From Tenrec ecaudatus (taxonomy: Eukaryota > Chordata > Mammalia > Afrosoricida > Tenrecidae): a stretch of DNA of 64,000 nt. The notes under the pieces were generated by a model. It was not told where the DNA came from. It ran no database searches and saw only the letters and a program-made list of their open reading frames with translations. Of the stretch, positions 23,868-41,035 are shown in pieces. The stretch spans positions 47,896,001 through 47,960,000 of the forward strand of contig NC_134539.1 in the NCBI RefSeq assembly GCF_050624435.1. The letters run 5' to 3'. Position 1 is the stretch's first letter; each line of letters starts with the position of its first letter. Both the position numbers and the translations under genes were made by a program.

Positions 23868-24455
23868 GAAAATCTGCTACACAAAGCCTCTCTAAAATGT
23901 TAAAGGGCAAAAAAAAAACCAACAAAAAAAGTTAAAAAAAATGAAAACTAAAAAAAAAAATTGGCCATATTGAGGTCTTGATTTTTTTAAGTGTTAAAGG
24001 GCAAAGATACCCCTTTGAAGAGTACGGTGCCCTGGCCCACACCATGGTGTTGTCAATCCCTAATTAAAAAGGAAGACCAGATAGGAACTTAGGAATTTGG
24101 CAGATGGTACTGGAAAAGAATATCGAAAGTACCATGAACCGTCAGCAGAACAAACAAGTCTGTCTCAGAGGAATACAGCCAGAATTCTCCATAGACGCAA
24201 GGCTGCTGAGACTTGGTCTCGTGTACTTTGGAACTAGTTTTTGGAGAAGGATATCATGCTTGGCAGAGGGTCAGCAGAAAAGAGGAAGATGCTTGACCAA
24301 ATGGACTGAAGAAGATGGATTGACGCAGTGACTGCAACCATGGGCTCAGGCACAATTGTGAGGAGGATGCAGGATGGGCGGTGCTTTGTTCTGTCCTGTA
24401 TCTTTGTTGCTGTGAGGCAGAACCAACTGGGAGGCAACTAACAACAACAACAATA
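23868..24455 (+). mobile_element. RTE-type LINE 3' part with intact (CAA)n tail
   Basis: It starts with GCATTGGGAAAATCTGCTACA and continues through the C-terminal coding region (GCTTGGCAGAGGGTCAGCAG). It ends GTGAGGCAGAACCAACTGGG, then GGCAACTAACAACAACAACAA. The 3' terminus is complete, which makes this the best copy for comparing RTE and AfroSINE tails. 5'-truncated and inserted in an antisense L1. Confidence 0.85.
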
Positions 24456-24624
24456 TGGGGCCCGTTTTGTTTTTCTGCAAGTAGATTTACAGTTGTATCA
24501 TTGTACCAGGACCTGTCTGCCTTGACATCTCTGAAAGTTTTGAGTCGGGAAATGTGAAACTTCCTGCTTTGTTCTTTTTCTTTAGTCGTTCTTGGCTTAT
24601 CTGAGATATCAAAAAGAGCTTGTC

Positions 24625-26415
24625 ATCCATTTTCTTAGTCCTTTACCTGGAATTGAGCTTTCTGTTGACTAGTGTAAAAATAATTTGACGAGTTTAAAAT
24701 CGAGCAAGAGTATTCAAATGATTTTAACTGCTGCACTATTTCCAAAATGAAAATAACCGATTTTGCAGAATGTTTATTGCTTTCATGTTGGACTCGGTGT
24801 TCAAAGATCAGGAGGAAAGTCATTGTCTTTCTGAATCCTTTAAACTAATGATGCTTTGGATGATGAGATTCAGACTATAATTTCAAGAAAAAAATTTTAA
24901 TTGACATGTATGAAAGTAGCAAATATTTTATTGACTGATTTGATTTACCACATAATTCAATAACACTTAAGACTTTAATGGATAGTATTAAGCGTATTGT
25001 GGGAGACTACATCCTGAGGTTATCTACAAGTTAATGTAAGTAGCATTGGTTTTGTTTAATATCTAAAAAGAGCATCCGTCAAAGCACCATAGAAAAAGTA
25101 TCCCATTTCCTACTATATTTGGTCGTTTTTGTGTCGCTGTGATTTGTCTTTAGGTATATTTAAATAACCTTCTCTTTTAATGCATATGTGCTCAGGGATG
25201 CGCTTCCCAGATTAGACATATGACTAATTATGTGAGGCACAGCTCCATGGGAACCCAACACACCAAGTACTGGGCACGTGCTTGATATGAATGTACATGG
25301 AAAGAGTTGCTCATTGCATATTTGAAGGAACCAATTGGTTTAAATATTATTGACCTTAAAGGACACAACAAAAAAGGAAAGGTTTCTATTTAAAATTTTT
25401 ATTATGTAGTCCTAACGATGAAATAATTATTGATATAGGGCATGCGGTCATTTGGGGAGAGTGACAGATAAGTAGTGAGCAGAAATTCTGGGTCAAATGG
25501 TCCCCAGAAAAGACAGGATTACAGGGACTAGGCTAAGGAGCAGGGTGAGGGTGGGGAGGACAGCTTTGCAGTAGCCCTGATCTGCAGTTGTTGCATTTTA
25601 TCCAGAAATGCTATATGAACATAGGGGTAGAGAGGACAGATGGTTGGGTTAATTCAGGATTGGTGCTCTCCAGGGTCAGTGCAGCCAACAGACCCACAGA
25701 TTTGAGGCGAGGTGATACTATGCCATAGGGTATACATTGGTTAATGATGAAAGTGAAACAGGGACATTTGATACCTGGAAAGGAAAATAGAGAATGGCTT
25801 TTTCACGGTTCCTAACATGTTTCTGTGTGTCTATCTCATAAGCAAAATAAGAAATGCCTACCAGTGTGCAGAACATTAGGTTATGTACTGTACCAGGGAT
25901 TGTTAAATAATTGATGTAAGTACACTCGTGTTCTTCAGGAAGACAACGTTCTAATTGAAAGGAATAAATCCAGGATAGGCAATTTCAGTGATTGCAATAA
26001 AGTGTACAGAGCTAATACCTGCTTATGCCGATTGCCACCCAAAGGCAAGGTGTGTGCTTTGTCGCAAAGAGCTACTAGTACAAGCAGTATCGCATCATTA
26101 CCCACGGACCATATGAGACACAAAGACACCAAGATACGCTTTGTATTTCATTGAATTGCCAGTACTGTAAATGCACATTTTCCTCAAATAAGGAGCAATA
26201 CTAATGATCTTCTTTGGAGGATTTAAAATTTTCCAATACCGGGAGTGAAATGCTGAGGAAAAAGAACTCAAACTTGATTTATGACGCTAAAAGCAGCATG
26301 ACTATGTCAAAAGCCCGAGCCTTAATTTTAAGACAGAAAAGAACCAATGCACCCAGTTTCTTTATTTACTCTAACACGTGATCAACCACCGTATTAGCAG
26401 TCTATACGTCAATGG
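24625..26415. other. MUSK intron 1 sequence, nothing recognised
   Basis: AT-rich, without open frames of note or classifiable repeats. Confidence 0.5.
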
Positions 26416-26423
26416 CCATATGC

Positions 26424-26651
26424 CAGTGGTTCTCAATCTTCCTACTGCCATGACCCGTTCAGACAGTTCCTCATGTGGTGGTGACCCCCAAGCATAAAAT
26501 TATTTTCATTGCTACTTCATAACTGTGATTTTGCTATTGTTATGAATCATCCTGTAAATATCTGATATGTAGGATGTATTAGGCAACTCCTATGAAAGGG
26601 TCTTCGACACCCCCCCCAAAGGGGTCGTGACCCACATGTTGAGAACCACTG
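26424..26651 (+). mobile_element. SPIN non-autonomous hAT transposon, both ends present
   Basis: The element begins CAGTGGTTCTCAATC and ends with its inverted counterpart TTGAGAACCACTG, giving near-perfect terminal inverted repeats 228 bp apart. Between them are GTTCCTCATGTGGTGGTGAC, AATTATTTTCATTGCTACTT and CAAAGGGGTCGTGACCCAC, blocks of the SPIN (Space Invaders) family as I know it. SPIN spread by horizontal transfer into a scattered set of tetrapods. The 8-bp flanks CCATATGC and GCTGCTAA do not match, so no target duplication is preserved. Similar hAT families in rodents are close relatives and the alternative call. Confidence 0.85.
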
Positions 26652-27104
26652 GCTGCTAACGCCTGTCACTTGGAAAGGAAGGGTGGGATCAGGTCCTTTC
26701 TATCAAGCCGCTTGTACTCATGTGAAGTTGCTCTTTGAGGCCACAAAAGGACCACGATCATTTTCCAGTATTTGTGATCCTTGGATTGCGGGACAAAGCC
26801 GTGTCCCAGTTTCAACAGTGTCTGGCTGAGATGAAAGCTGGGTGGCAGAATACAAGTAAACAAGAGATAGGCACTGGCTTTGCTATTGTTATTAAATCCA
26901 ACTATGTGATTGTGTTAGCAAATGCTTGAAAGCAGATTTGTTTGGAAATTTTGGAACGAGAGCCATGTGGACTTAACCAACTCTAACTGACTGTAGAAAT
27001 GAACATTGATTTAAAGTTGTCCTCTTTCTGTTTCTTTGTAGAATCAGTACTCTGCTAAAGACATAATATGGCTTCATGTTAGGGGCTAGGGACTTTAAAT
27101 TTAC

Positions 27105-27305
27105 CTTGACAATGAAGTTCAACTCCTCCACTTCCTACTCATATAATATTTGGACAGTCATTTAGCCACTTTTAGTCTCCCTTTTCTCATCTGCATATGA
27201 GATTGATAAGAGGGCCTGTCTTTATTTTTACATGGGTTGTTTAAAAGAGATAAGATAATGAAAAGTACAGAGCAAAACAGCTATTTAATAAAGTTCAGAT
27301 GCTAA
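27105..27305 (+). repeat. MIR fragment
   Basis: CACTTCCTACTCATATAATA then GTCATTTAGCCACTTTTAGTC and CCTTTTCTCATCTGCATATG are in MIR order. Confidence 0.55.
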
Positions 27306-27328
27306 TATTTTTTTAAAGAGTCACTATG

Positions 27329-27720
27329 TACCGTTCACAATAGTTAAAAGGTAGGAGCAACCTAAATGCTCATCAACAGATGAACAGACAAGTAAAATAT
27401 GGCACATTCATACAATAGAATATAACTCAACAAGTGGGAGAAATGAAGTCTTCATATACCATCCATTAGGGGCTACGCTCAAAAATATCCTGCTCAGTGA
27501 AATATGTCAATCACAAAGACAAATATTGTTTGACCGCCTAGAGAAGAAAAGAAAAATATATAGAGAGTAAAGCTTATTAGCTTTTATCAGGGAGGAAGGA
27601 ACAAAAAGGGGACTTAATAATATACAAAATTGAATAGGCAAAAGTTACATGACTGAAATATTATAACAATGGCCAAAAAAATAGGAAATAAAAAGAGAAG
27701 CTATTGAGATTGCTTTTGTA
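27329..27720 (+). mobile_element. L1 LINE 3' end (older mammalian type)
   Basis: GGAGCAACCTAAATGCTCATC then AACAGATGAACAG and CATTCATACAATAGAATATA is the widely shared mammalian L1 3' region in sense. Confidence 0.8.
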
Positions 27721-28715
27721 TAACCAAATACCCACATTCACTTTGGTTCCTTGGTTTGGAAGTTTAAGGTCAGGGCTTCATGGGATAGCGATCCCAGTTA
27801 ACTGTCCTAATGATGCATTTAGTGTTCTCTTCTACCACCTAGTTTGTTGCGTGCGGAGTACCTGGGCTCTCCAAGACTGGGGACATTAGAGGCCCAGCAA
27901 CTGATAACTCTTTACCCAGAGCATTAGAGGAAGAAGGGGTGAGGAAGAAGAGATGATGGAATGAGGGACTATCTCTATGAATAACTGCCTCCTTGCCCTG
28001 AGACCAGGGGAGTGGGCTGGTGATCAGCTATCATTTCTGATCAAATATTCCACAGAAGAATCCTGATCAAAAGATGGGAAATGCAGAACTGAAGCTTCAC
28101 TCCTCATGGAACTGAGTCCACGGGGGGTGGGGTGGGGGGTGGATGAACCCCTGACACTATCGCCCTGAGATCATCTGAATTCATTTTGCTCCTGAACAAC
28201 AACACTTAAGCTTAACCAGTGAACAAGGTCTGTCGTACGCGCTGTGCTCCTGGAGAGCTAGTTGTGGTCAAGTTGACAAAGCAAGATTCACTAGCAACCT
28301 CGGAGGGCATTGGATTTACATTAATGAGGAATGATGCAGAAAAGGAGGGGGAAATTATTGCACAACCTGAAGAGGGTAATCAGTGTCACTAAAGTACATA
28401 TGTAGAGACTGTTGAATTTGTATACATTTTGCTGTATATATTCTCAACAACAATAACAAGCTAAAGAAAGAAACGCTAAGGAGAACAATAAAGGGAATAT
28501 AAAACATCAGTGGATAAAAACAAACCATCAGCGGCGATGAAGCGCTTTTGGAAGGCATACTATAAAAAATTCCAGACCCTTATCCTGGCTCCATAATCAA
28601 TAAAATAATTAAAAAGTGATTCATTTTAAGTAGTGTTACTTTGTTTTTTAAAAACTTGTATTTATTTTCGAGTTTACATAATGTTGGTTATAGTAATGGC
28701 TGTAATTAACAAAAG

Positions 28716-28897
28716 GAATCCTGGTGGCACTGTTAGGTGAGAGCTGTACTACGAACCTCAGTTTGGTGGTTCAAACCCACCAGTTGCTCCACAGGAGAAA
28801 GATGAGGCACTCTACTCCCTGGAAGATTTATAAAGCCTCAGAAACCCTATATGGGGTCACCAGGAGTCAGCATCAACTTGAGATCAAGAGTGGGTTG
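28716..28897 (+). mobile_element. AfroSINE
   Basis: CCTGGTGGCACTGTTAGGTG opens the head; CAAACCCACCAGTTGCTCC and CCTCAGAAACCCTATATGGG follow. Full length. Confidence 0.88.
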
Positions 28898-28899
28898 TA

Positions 28900-30340
28900 T
28901 TTAGCAATCAACTTACAAAATTCTAGAAAAGTGATCAATCAGCTCTAATAAGCTGTATAAGCCAACTCCAGCACACCACGATTCAAGGGCCAAATAGTGT
29001 ATCTATAGCTCCTCCCCTTTTAGAACAATTTAGTACATTGAGCATTTATCTTCTCTGAAAGTCAGGTTTAGAGTTTCCATCCTTGAGATTGCAGCAGTTG
29101 AGCGTTTAAGTGGCTTTTTAGAGTTGATAAATTAGAGAGCTGAGATTCACATTCAAGACCCGTGCTGGTTCACTTTTCATTTTAAACAATGAAAGTGTTC
29201 AAAATTGTCGATTAACTTTGGTCCCATCCTTGTCTGCACTCCACGAGAGTTATTTAATTTCCCCTATGCTTTAGTGTCTTTGGGACTCCTCAGTCGATTG
29301 TTTAGAAAAATGTACTTCTTTGCTGAGGACATTGTTTCTTAAACATTGTTTCTTAAAGGTTGCTATCAATTACAAAGCCCCTTCTATTGCATTATTTTAG
29401 AAAATTAATATTTCTGTGGCATTCTAATGTTGCGTGTTTGCTATAAGCTCTTTTGTTACAGAGATAACACATGCATAGTACAAAAGTAGCACATATGTTA
29501 TCATTAATAATCCTCTAAGGTATAAACCAAAATATGAAATAATATACTCATCATACTAACACGTAAGGATGAATACTTAGAATAGTTTGGTACTTATCCA
29601 TTTTTCCATTGTGCATACACACACACATTGTACCCATGTTTGCTTGTTTGTAAGCTTACAAAGATGTATACTTGTCCTTACAAGTGTAAAAGCCTATTAC
29701 TTGATTGAGAAAAGATTTACATTAGAATCTCTTCAACTTTCTAACAACAAATAGAGAGCCAGCTTCCTGTGCCTGTCCTTTCCCGCTCCCCTCCTAATTA
29801 TGCTGCCAGAGGAATCTGCCTCCGGTCTCGGATCAGTCTCTCTACTTCCTCTGAGTCCCATGTCTGTCTGCTTGCTCAGGGGCCTGCTTCTCTTAATTCT
29901 CCTTTCTCCTATCTTCAACGCTTAAAGAAATAATCTATTGCGTGCTTCCCATAATCATTGAAACAGTGTTATCTCTGTCCTCTTTAAAAGCTACCCACTT
30001 TCTCCTTTCCCCGCCGTCACCAGACTCTCAGAGAGAAGTGTTTTCCATTTTCTTCCATCGACCCCTAACCCACTCCCATCTGAATTCCACTGTCCACTAT
30101 CCATGGGATCACAAGGACCTCCTTTTCAGGAGACTCGGCGGGCACTGCGCAGTCATTTTAGTTGACTCTTGGCAGGACTGGACACACTTGGCAGGCTTGG
30201 GCTCTCCCTCCTTCTGGAAACACATACTACTCTTGGACTCTGCCCACAGACTCTGCTGGCTTGGCTCATAAGCTCTAGCTTCTCTTTCCCATTCTCTTTT
30301 CTAAGCCCCCCTTCTACCCCCTGTTCCTGATAAATGCTCT
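28900..30340. other. MUSK intron 1 sequence, mostly unclassified
   Basis: AT-rich to 29740; 29750-30320 is richer in C and T and may contain old L2 fragments, but I cannot place them reliably. No exon signature. Confidence 0.4.
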
Positions 30341-30344
30341 TGTT

Positions 30345-30690
30345 TTTAATTATCATTTTATTGGGGGCTCATACAACTCTTATCACAACCCATACGTTCA
30401 TCGATTGTGTCAAGTACATTTGTTGCCATCATTTTCAAAACATTTTCTTTTCGCTTGAGCTCTTGGTATCTTCTCATTTTCCCCCCTCCCTCCCTCATAC
30501 TCTCTCCCTCATGAACCCTTTATAAATTATTTTTTCATGTCTTACACTGACCGATGTCTCCCTTCACCCACTTTTCTGTGGTCCATTGCCCTGGGAGGGG
30601 GTTATATGTAGAGCATTGTGATCGGTTCCCCCATTCCCCCATTCCCCCCTCACCCTCCCCTCACCCTCCTGGTATTAATAGTGCCTTTGG
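30345..30690 (-). mobile_element. L1 3' end, lineage-specific
   Basis: ATTTTATTGGGGGCTCATAC and AACTCTTATCACAACCCATA open the copy; its complement contains AATAAA. TTTTCAAAACATTTTC and TCCCTTCACCCACTTTTCTG follow. It lies 0.5 kb upstream of MUSK exon 2. Confidence 0.85.
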
Positions 30691-31207
30691 GGGACCAATC
30701 TCCTTCGCTCTTCAAGTCTTTACTTATGTTTTTCCACTGCCTGGAATACTCTTTCTCCATCTCTGCTCCAACCAAATTCAACTCACCCTTGGTGCATGTG
30801 TGTAGTTGTCTTATTCTTAGCTGGTGATGTTATTATCAAATTGAGTGTCTGTGTGAGAAACATAGTCTTTATCATGTAAAAATACGATTATATTCCTATG
30901 TTAATAAGAGTTTGTCTTTTAAATCTAGAAAACAAACACATTTTCCTATAAGCTATGGGCCTCACAAAACCTAAAAAATCCTTTTCTTGTTTAACATAAA
31001 CTCTAAAATCTACCCTTCTGAAAGTCTCTTCAGATCCTCAAACATCCAGTACAAACGAAATACCCTGCCTAAGATCTTCCTTCCTTTTAGTGAGTTTCTG
31101 CTAAGAGAACATGTAATTCTCAAACAGGTCTGCGCAGATCTCTGACGATTTGGAGGTTAGCAAGCAGCATTCTGGAATGTTCTCATTTGATGTTCCTGTC
31201 ATTTCAG

Positions 31208-31334
31208 CTCCTGTCATCACCACACCTCTGGAAACAGTAGATGCCTTAGTGGAAGAGGTGGCTACTTTCATGTGCGCTGTGGAATCCTATCCGCAGCCTG
31301 AGATTTCCTGGACTAGAAATAAAATTCTTATTAA
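31208..31334 (+). CDS. MUSK: MUSK exon 2: first half of Ig-like domain 1, residues 27-69
   Basis: The acceptor ATTTCAG ends at 31207 and the donor GTAAGT starts at 31335. The 127 nt continue the phase-1 frame of exon 1 and read [18 protein letters not shown] and onward to WTRNKILI plus two bases of Lys69. The exon carries the first Ig1 cysteine (Cys49, in TFMCAV) and the core tryptophan (Trp61, in ISWT). The sequence is essentially identical to other mammalian MuSK proteins. If the intron were retained, a stop codon would follow at once. It lies 11.7 kb from exon 1. Confidence 0.97.
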
Positions 31335-36570
<5,236 letters not shown>

Positions 36571-36574
36571 AGGG

Positions 36575-37960
36575 ATTGGATGGAATGCTGTAGAAATGTT
36601 TCAATCAGTGAATGAAGCCCTGGAAGCACTCACTCACTTATGCCTCAAAATTTGGGAAGACAGTGACCTGGTCAACTGACTGCAAGAATTCCATATTTTT
36701 ACCCATTCCCAAGAGACGATCTAACAGAGTGTGAAAATTATAGGACAATATTAATACCACACGAAAGCACAATGTTGCTAAAGCTAATTCATAAACTGTT
36801 ACAAGAGGACATTGATAGGGACCTTCCAAAAGTTCAAGCTAGAATCAGGGGAGGACATGGCACCAGGGCTATGTGTCATTGCTAATATCAGACAGATCTT
36901 GGCTGAAAGCATACTACACCAGGAAGATGTTTACTTGTGTTATGTTGACTACGCAAAGGCACTCAACTGTGCGGGTCAATATAAACCCTGAATGGCAGTG
37001 AGGAGAATGGGGATCCTAGAACACTTCATTGTACTCATGCAGAACTCATACATAGATCTAGACCGAGGGGATCCTGAGGGATTTAAAATTAGGAAAGCCG
37101 TGTATCAGGGTGGCATACTTTTAAAGTACTTATTCAAACTGTATGCTCATCAAATAACCTGAGAAACCAGACTAGAGAAAGCATCATGCAGCATCAGAAT
37201 TAGAGGAAGGTGTATTAACAACCTTTGATAATGCAGCCGTACAACACTGATTGCTAAAAATTAGGATTGTTGAAGCACTTGTTGATGCAGATCAAGGAGT
37301 ACAGCCCTCCATATGGACTGCAACTCAATGTAAAGAAAACAAAAATTCTCACAACTGGACCATTGAGTAACATGAAAATAGAGGAAATATTGAAATCGGC
37401 AAGGATTTTACCTTGCTTGGATCCACAATCAATGCTCATGGAAGCAGCAGTCAACTCAATCACATATTGCATTGGGCAAATCTGCTGCCCAAGATTTGTG
37501 CTGCAAATCAAGGATGTCACTTTGAGGACTAAGGGGTGCCTAATCAAAGCACGGTAGTTTTAATCACCCCATATGCTTGTGAAAGTTGGGCATTGAGTAA
37601 GGAAGATCAAAGAAAAAGCGATGCATTTAAATGATGGTGCAGGTGAAGACTACTGAAAGTTCTGTGGAGTGCCAACATACTAAGAAATCTATATCCGAAG
37701 TACAGTCAGCATGTCCCTTAGAAGTGAGGACATATTTTTAGGAGAGATAGCCCCTGGCAAATGTATCATGCTTAGTAAAGCAGATGGACAGTGAAAAAGA
37801 GGAAGAACTCTCAACCAGATGGATTGACACAGTGGCTTCAACACTGGACTCAAACACAGCAATTATGAAAATGGCAAAGGGCTGGGCAGTGTCTCTCTCT
37901 CTGTGGCACATCCGGTTACTATGAATCAGAATCCACTAGATGCACCTACGGGATGCCACC
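36575..37960 (+). mobile_element. RTE-type LINE, longest copy (fingers/palm region to 3' end)
   Basis: About 1.4 kb in sense. It covers the N-terminal RT blocks (AATTTGGGAAGACAGTGACC, then TTATAGGACAATATTAATAC) and the palm motif (TATGTTGACTACGCAAAGGC, a Tyr-Val-Asp-Tyr-Ala-Lys-Ala string). The YADD region near 37220 is damaged (GATAATGCAGCC). The GPLSNMKI...LGSTINAHGSSS-type block and C-terminal block follow. It ends CGGTTACTATGAATCAGAAT CC, the stem shared with AfroSINE. Stops and frameshifts throughout. Confidence 0.9.
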
Positions 37961-39015
37961 TACCACCTAATCAATACCTTCCTCATTCCTGACTTACTTT
38001 TATAATCAAGCTCCCACGTCGACTCTTCTTCATCTTCTAACCTCACTCCACTGATGTCCAAAACTCTCAATTCACTGAGAAGAGAGGAGATATTGAATTT
38101 GAACAAAGGTCTGAGGCAGTATCTGTGACTCAGACTTGACATAGACATGGAATTCAGGAAATGCAAGAAATAAAAATAATACTATGACTATGTTAGAAAA
38201 ATATCACCCTTAACCTGAGCTTCCTACAGTACTCATATGACAAAAACACTCGCAATTAAGACTAGTAGCAAAATACATGTATTCCCTGTTCATAATGCAG
38301 TGCTATGCCAATTCTACATGACAATAAATGCCTTAATTAAAAACCCATAGGCCATGCAACTTTGTCAAGTACCATTACCATTCCCCACACATGACTGAGG
38401 CGGAAGGAAATGAATGCACTTCATGTTCCCCTCTGGAACAACAAGCTGATCATGACATGCAACCTAAAAGTAAGAGTAAATGTACCCAGTTCTCAGCTGT
38501 CTCTCCTGGGAAGACAGTCCTGCTTTGTTGCTGTAACTTGAGATCACCAAGGAAAGAAATGTAGTTTAAATTAATTTTTGAATGTTTTCAGTAAAAAAGT
38601 AGTGATATCTTGTCAACTCTTTCACATATTCCCAAAACCAAACCCATTATAGTCCAGCTGAATTGACGCACAGTGACTAGGTAGGACAGATGTTGTTAGC
38701 TGCCACTGAGTTGATTCCAACCCATAGCAACATTATGCACAACAGAATGAATTGATCTGCCCCATTGAGAGCCTTCCTCGTCTTTTGCTGCTCTTCTACT
38801 TTAAGCAAATGTAATCCTTCTCCAGCAACTGGTCTCTTCTGACCAAATTATGTGAGATGAAGTCTTGCCATCTTTGCCTCTAAAAAGCACTCTGACTATA
38901 CTTCTTACAAGACAGATCAATATTCTTCTCCAGCACTGTAATTCTTCTTTGGTCTTCCTTATTCAATGTCCAATTTTCATGTGCACATGAGGTGACTGAA
39001 AATATCAAGGCTTGG

Positions 39016-39548
39016 TGTGTTAGTCTGGGTACTTTAGAGAAACAAATCTACAGAAAACTCATTATGAAAGAGTTTTATATTATGGTTAAGTGCACACCAA
39101 GAAAACATCCCAATCCAGTGCTGCCCAAGCCCACAAGCCCAACATGAATCCATTGACCCATCTATCCAACACCAGTCCTCCAAGTCCTCCTCCATCTCAC
39201 AAAACAGACACAATGATGCCAACTGCAGGAGGAAAACCGAGTCAGTGAATGTGTAAGCATCTCAGTGCTGGCAGGAGTCTCCACACGGCTGCTCCAGCAC
39301 CCAGGGCTGCATCAGGGTAGGTCCATGTAGCTTCTCCTTGGGGATGTCTTGTAGGAAGTCAGTCTTGCAAGCTGAAGCATGGAACTGTTAAGGCACCTGC
39401 TCCCTGGTGCAACCATCACAAAGCAAGAGACCGGAAAACTCGAAAGGGGAGGTTCACCAAGCCATTTATCCCTCTGCTCTTTAATTAACCCCACATGTGT
39501 TTATGGGACAGGTTGGCACAATAAACCCACTCAATCCACCCTTGCCAA
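39016..39548 (-). repeat. LTR, left copy (3' LTR in element sense)
   Basis: It aligns with 40537-41035, with one extra stretch of about 30 bp near 39066-39170. The right border is set by alignment to the end of the other LTR. Confidence 0.8.
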
Positions 39549-40536
39549 CCTGGCACCTGTACATAATTCTTTAGCTTCACAACTACAATTAAGTAACACC
39601 TACACCTTAACCCTATAATCCTGTGAATTTTTCCCCCACTATGAAAGTTTGTAAGTTAACCACTTCATGCCTTTATCTCCCCCAATTTTATGTATCCAAT
39701 TTATATACTGCCCACTTACATCAACTCAGTTCTCTGAGAAGACAATCATATTTTTGACATGAAGAGACTTCCTTCCAGTTGGAACCTTGTGAAGTCTGCA
39801 TCCCTAAGAAAAGTCAAATCCGGACAGGCCATCCATAAAATCAGCAACAATATGCACCAGTTCACAGGCTCAAAAATCTCCAGCTGGTCGAGTTCTGGTC
39901 AACTAAATGTGGGCTGCCTCATCAGCCTCCACAGGGTGCTCTTTAGACCATGGGCTCTCACCAATACTCAGCAAGCCGAGGCCCCTCATGCTAGGTCATG
40001 AATCTTAGACCAGTCAACCCACTCTCATCTTCTTTTTTTCCTGTAAACCAAGTCCACAGGTGTCAGTGACCAAACTCAGCCCGTCTCTTTATTGCTGCAT
40101 TTCTCCCACTTCCACTCAACAAGTAGATCCAGGTGGTCAGCTAACAAGCATTTCAGCCTGCTCACAGGCTCCCTTTAACATTCAGTCCCAGAGAGGAGTT
40201 TTCTTCATGGTTCCAGATTTTTTCCAGCTCTGACCAAGACCACTGGTTCCTGAGTACCCAAAGCACTGCGTGGGGCAGATCTTTTCAAAGCTTTTTTATA
40301 GACATGGCCTAAACCCACCGAAAGATCAAATTTTAATGGCTGAAGCAAGTGGACTTACAAACTTTCTATTTTCCTACTTCTCATATTTTCCCCAGAAAAA
40401 CAACCGAGTAAATCGCGTGGCTTTATATCACCTCTGGCTAGACAAAGAAGAAACGCTTCCATGAGGGAGAGGTCAAAAAACATGTACTCTATCTTATGAC
40501 TTGTTTCGCCAGGACCCCACTCCCAAGGTACCATAA

Positions 40537-41035
40537 TGTGTTAGTCTGGGTACTTTAGAGAAACAAATCCACAAAAACTCATTATATAAAGGTTAAGTGA
40601 ACACCAAGAAAACATCCCAACCCAGTGCTGCCCAAGCCCACAAGTCCAACATTACCCATATGTCAGACACCAATCCACAAAGTCCTCCTCCATCTCACAA
40701 AACAGGCACGACGATGCCGACTGCAGGAGGAAAGCCGAGTCAGTGAATGTGTAAGCATCTCAGTGCTGGCAAGGGTCTCCACATGGGTGCTCCAGCACCC
40801 AGGGCTGCACCGGGGTAGGTCCATGTAGCTTCTCCTTGGGGATCTCTTGTAGGAAGTCAGTCTTGCAAGCTGAAGCAGGGAACTGCTTAGGCAGCGGCAC
40901 CCTGGTACAACCATCACAAAGCAAGAGACCCGAGAACTCGAAAGGCGAGGCTCACCCAGCCATTTATCCCGCTGCCTTTCTATTAATCTCACATGTGTTT
41001 ATCGGCCAGGCTGGCACAATAAACTAACTACCTCA
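40537..41035 (-). repeat. LTR, right copy (5' LTR in element sense)
   Basis: The outer border at 41035 is fixed by the CTTGG target duplication, the inner border by the TGTGTTAG start. Confidence 0.85.

Larger units (their letters stand above)
22560..24625 (-). mobile_element. Antisense L1 LINE 3' region interrupted by three younger insertions
   Basis: Typical antisense L1 3' sequence is present in three pieces. 22560-23015 has GATGGGTTCTTCGGTTGCTTC and TTCCATACTGTTTCCCACAGTG. 23456-23868 has GTTCATGTTCTCTGCCCATTT and AGATCGGCCTCTTGTCTGTT. 24456-24620 has AAGTTTTGAGTCGGGAAATG and TTTGTTCTTTTTCTTTAG. The gaps hold an AfroSINE, a young L1 tail and an RTE. Confidence 0.75.
39016..41035 (-). mobile_element. 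Complete MaLR-like LTR retrotransposon with 5-bp target duplication
   Basis: Two similar LTRs, 39016-39548 and 40537-41035, both start TGTGTTAGTCTGGGTACTTT and end near CA. They share long blocks (CCCAGTGCTGCCCAAGCCCA; ATCTCAGTGCTGGCA; GGTCCATGTAGCTTCTCCTT). CTTGG precedes the first (39011-39015) and follows the second (41036-41040). Read on the - strand the LTR ends in CCCAGACTAACACA, as in ERVL-MaLR families, hence the strand. The 988-bp interior has no coding resemblance, which is usual for MaLRs. Confidence 0.85.

Noticed and set aside
39549..40536. Interior of the LTR element as a coding retrovirus
   Set aside because: No gag, pol or env resemblance in any frame, and the interior is under 1 kb; it fits a non-coding MaLR.
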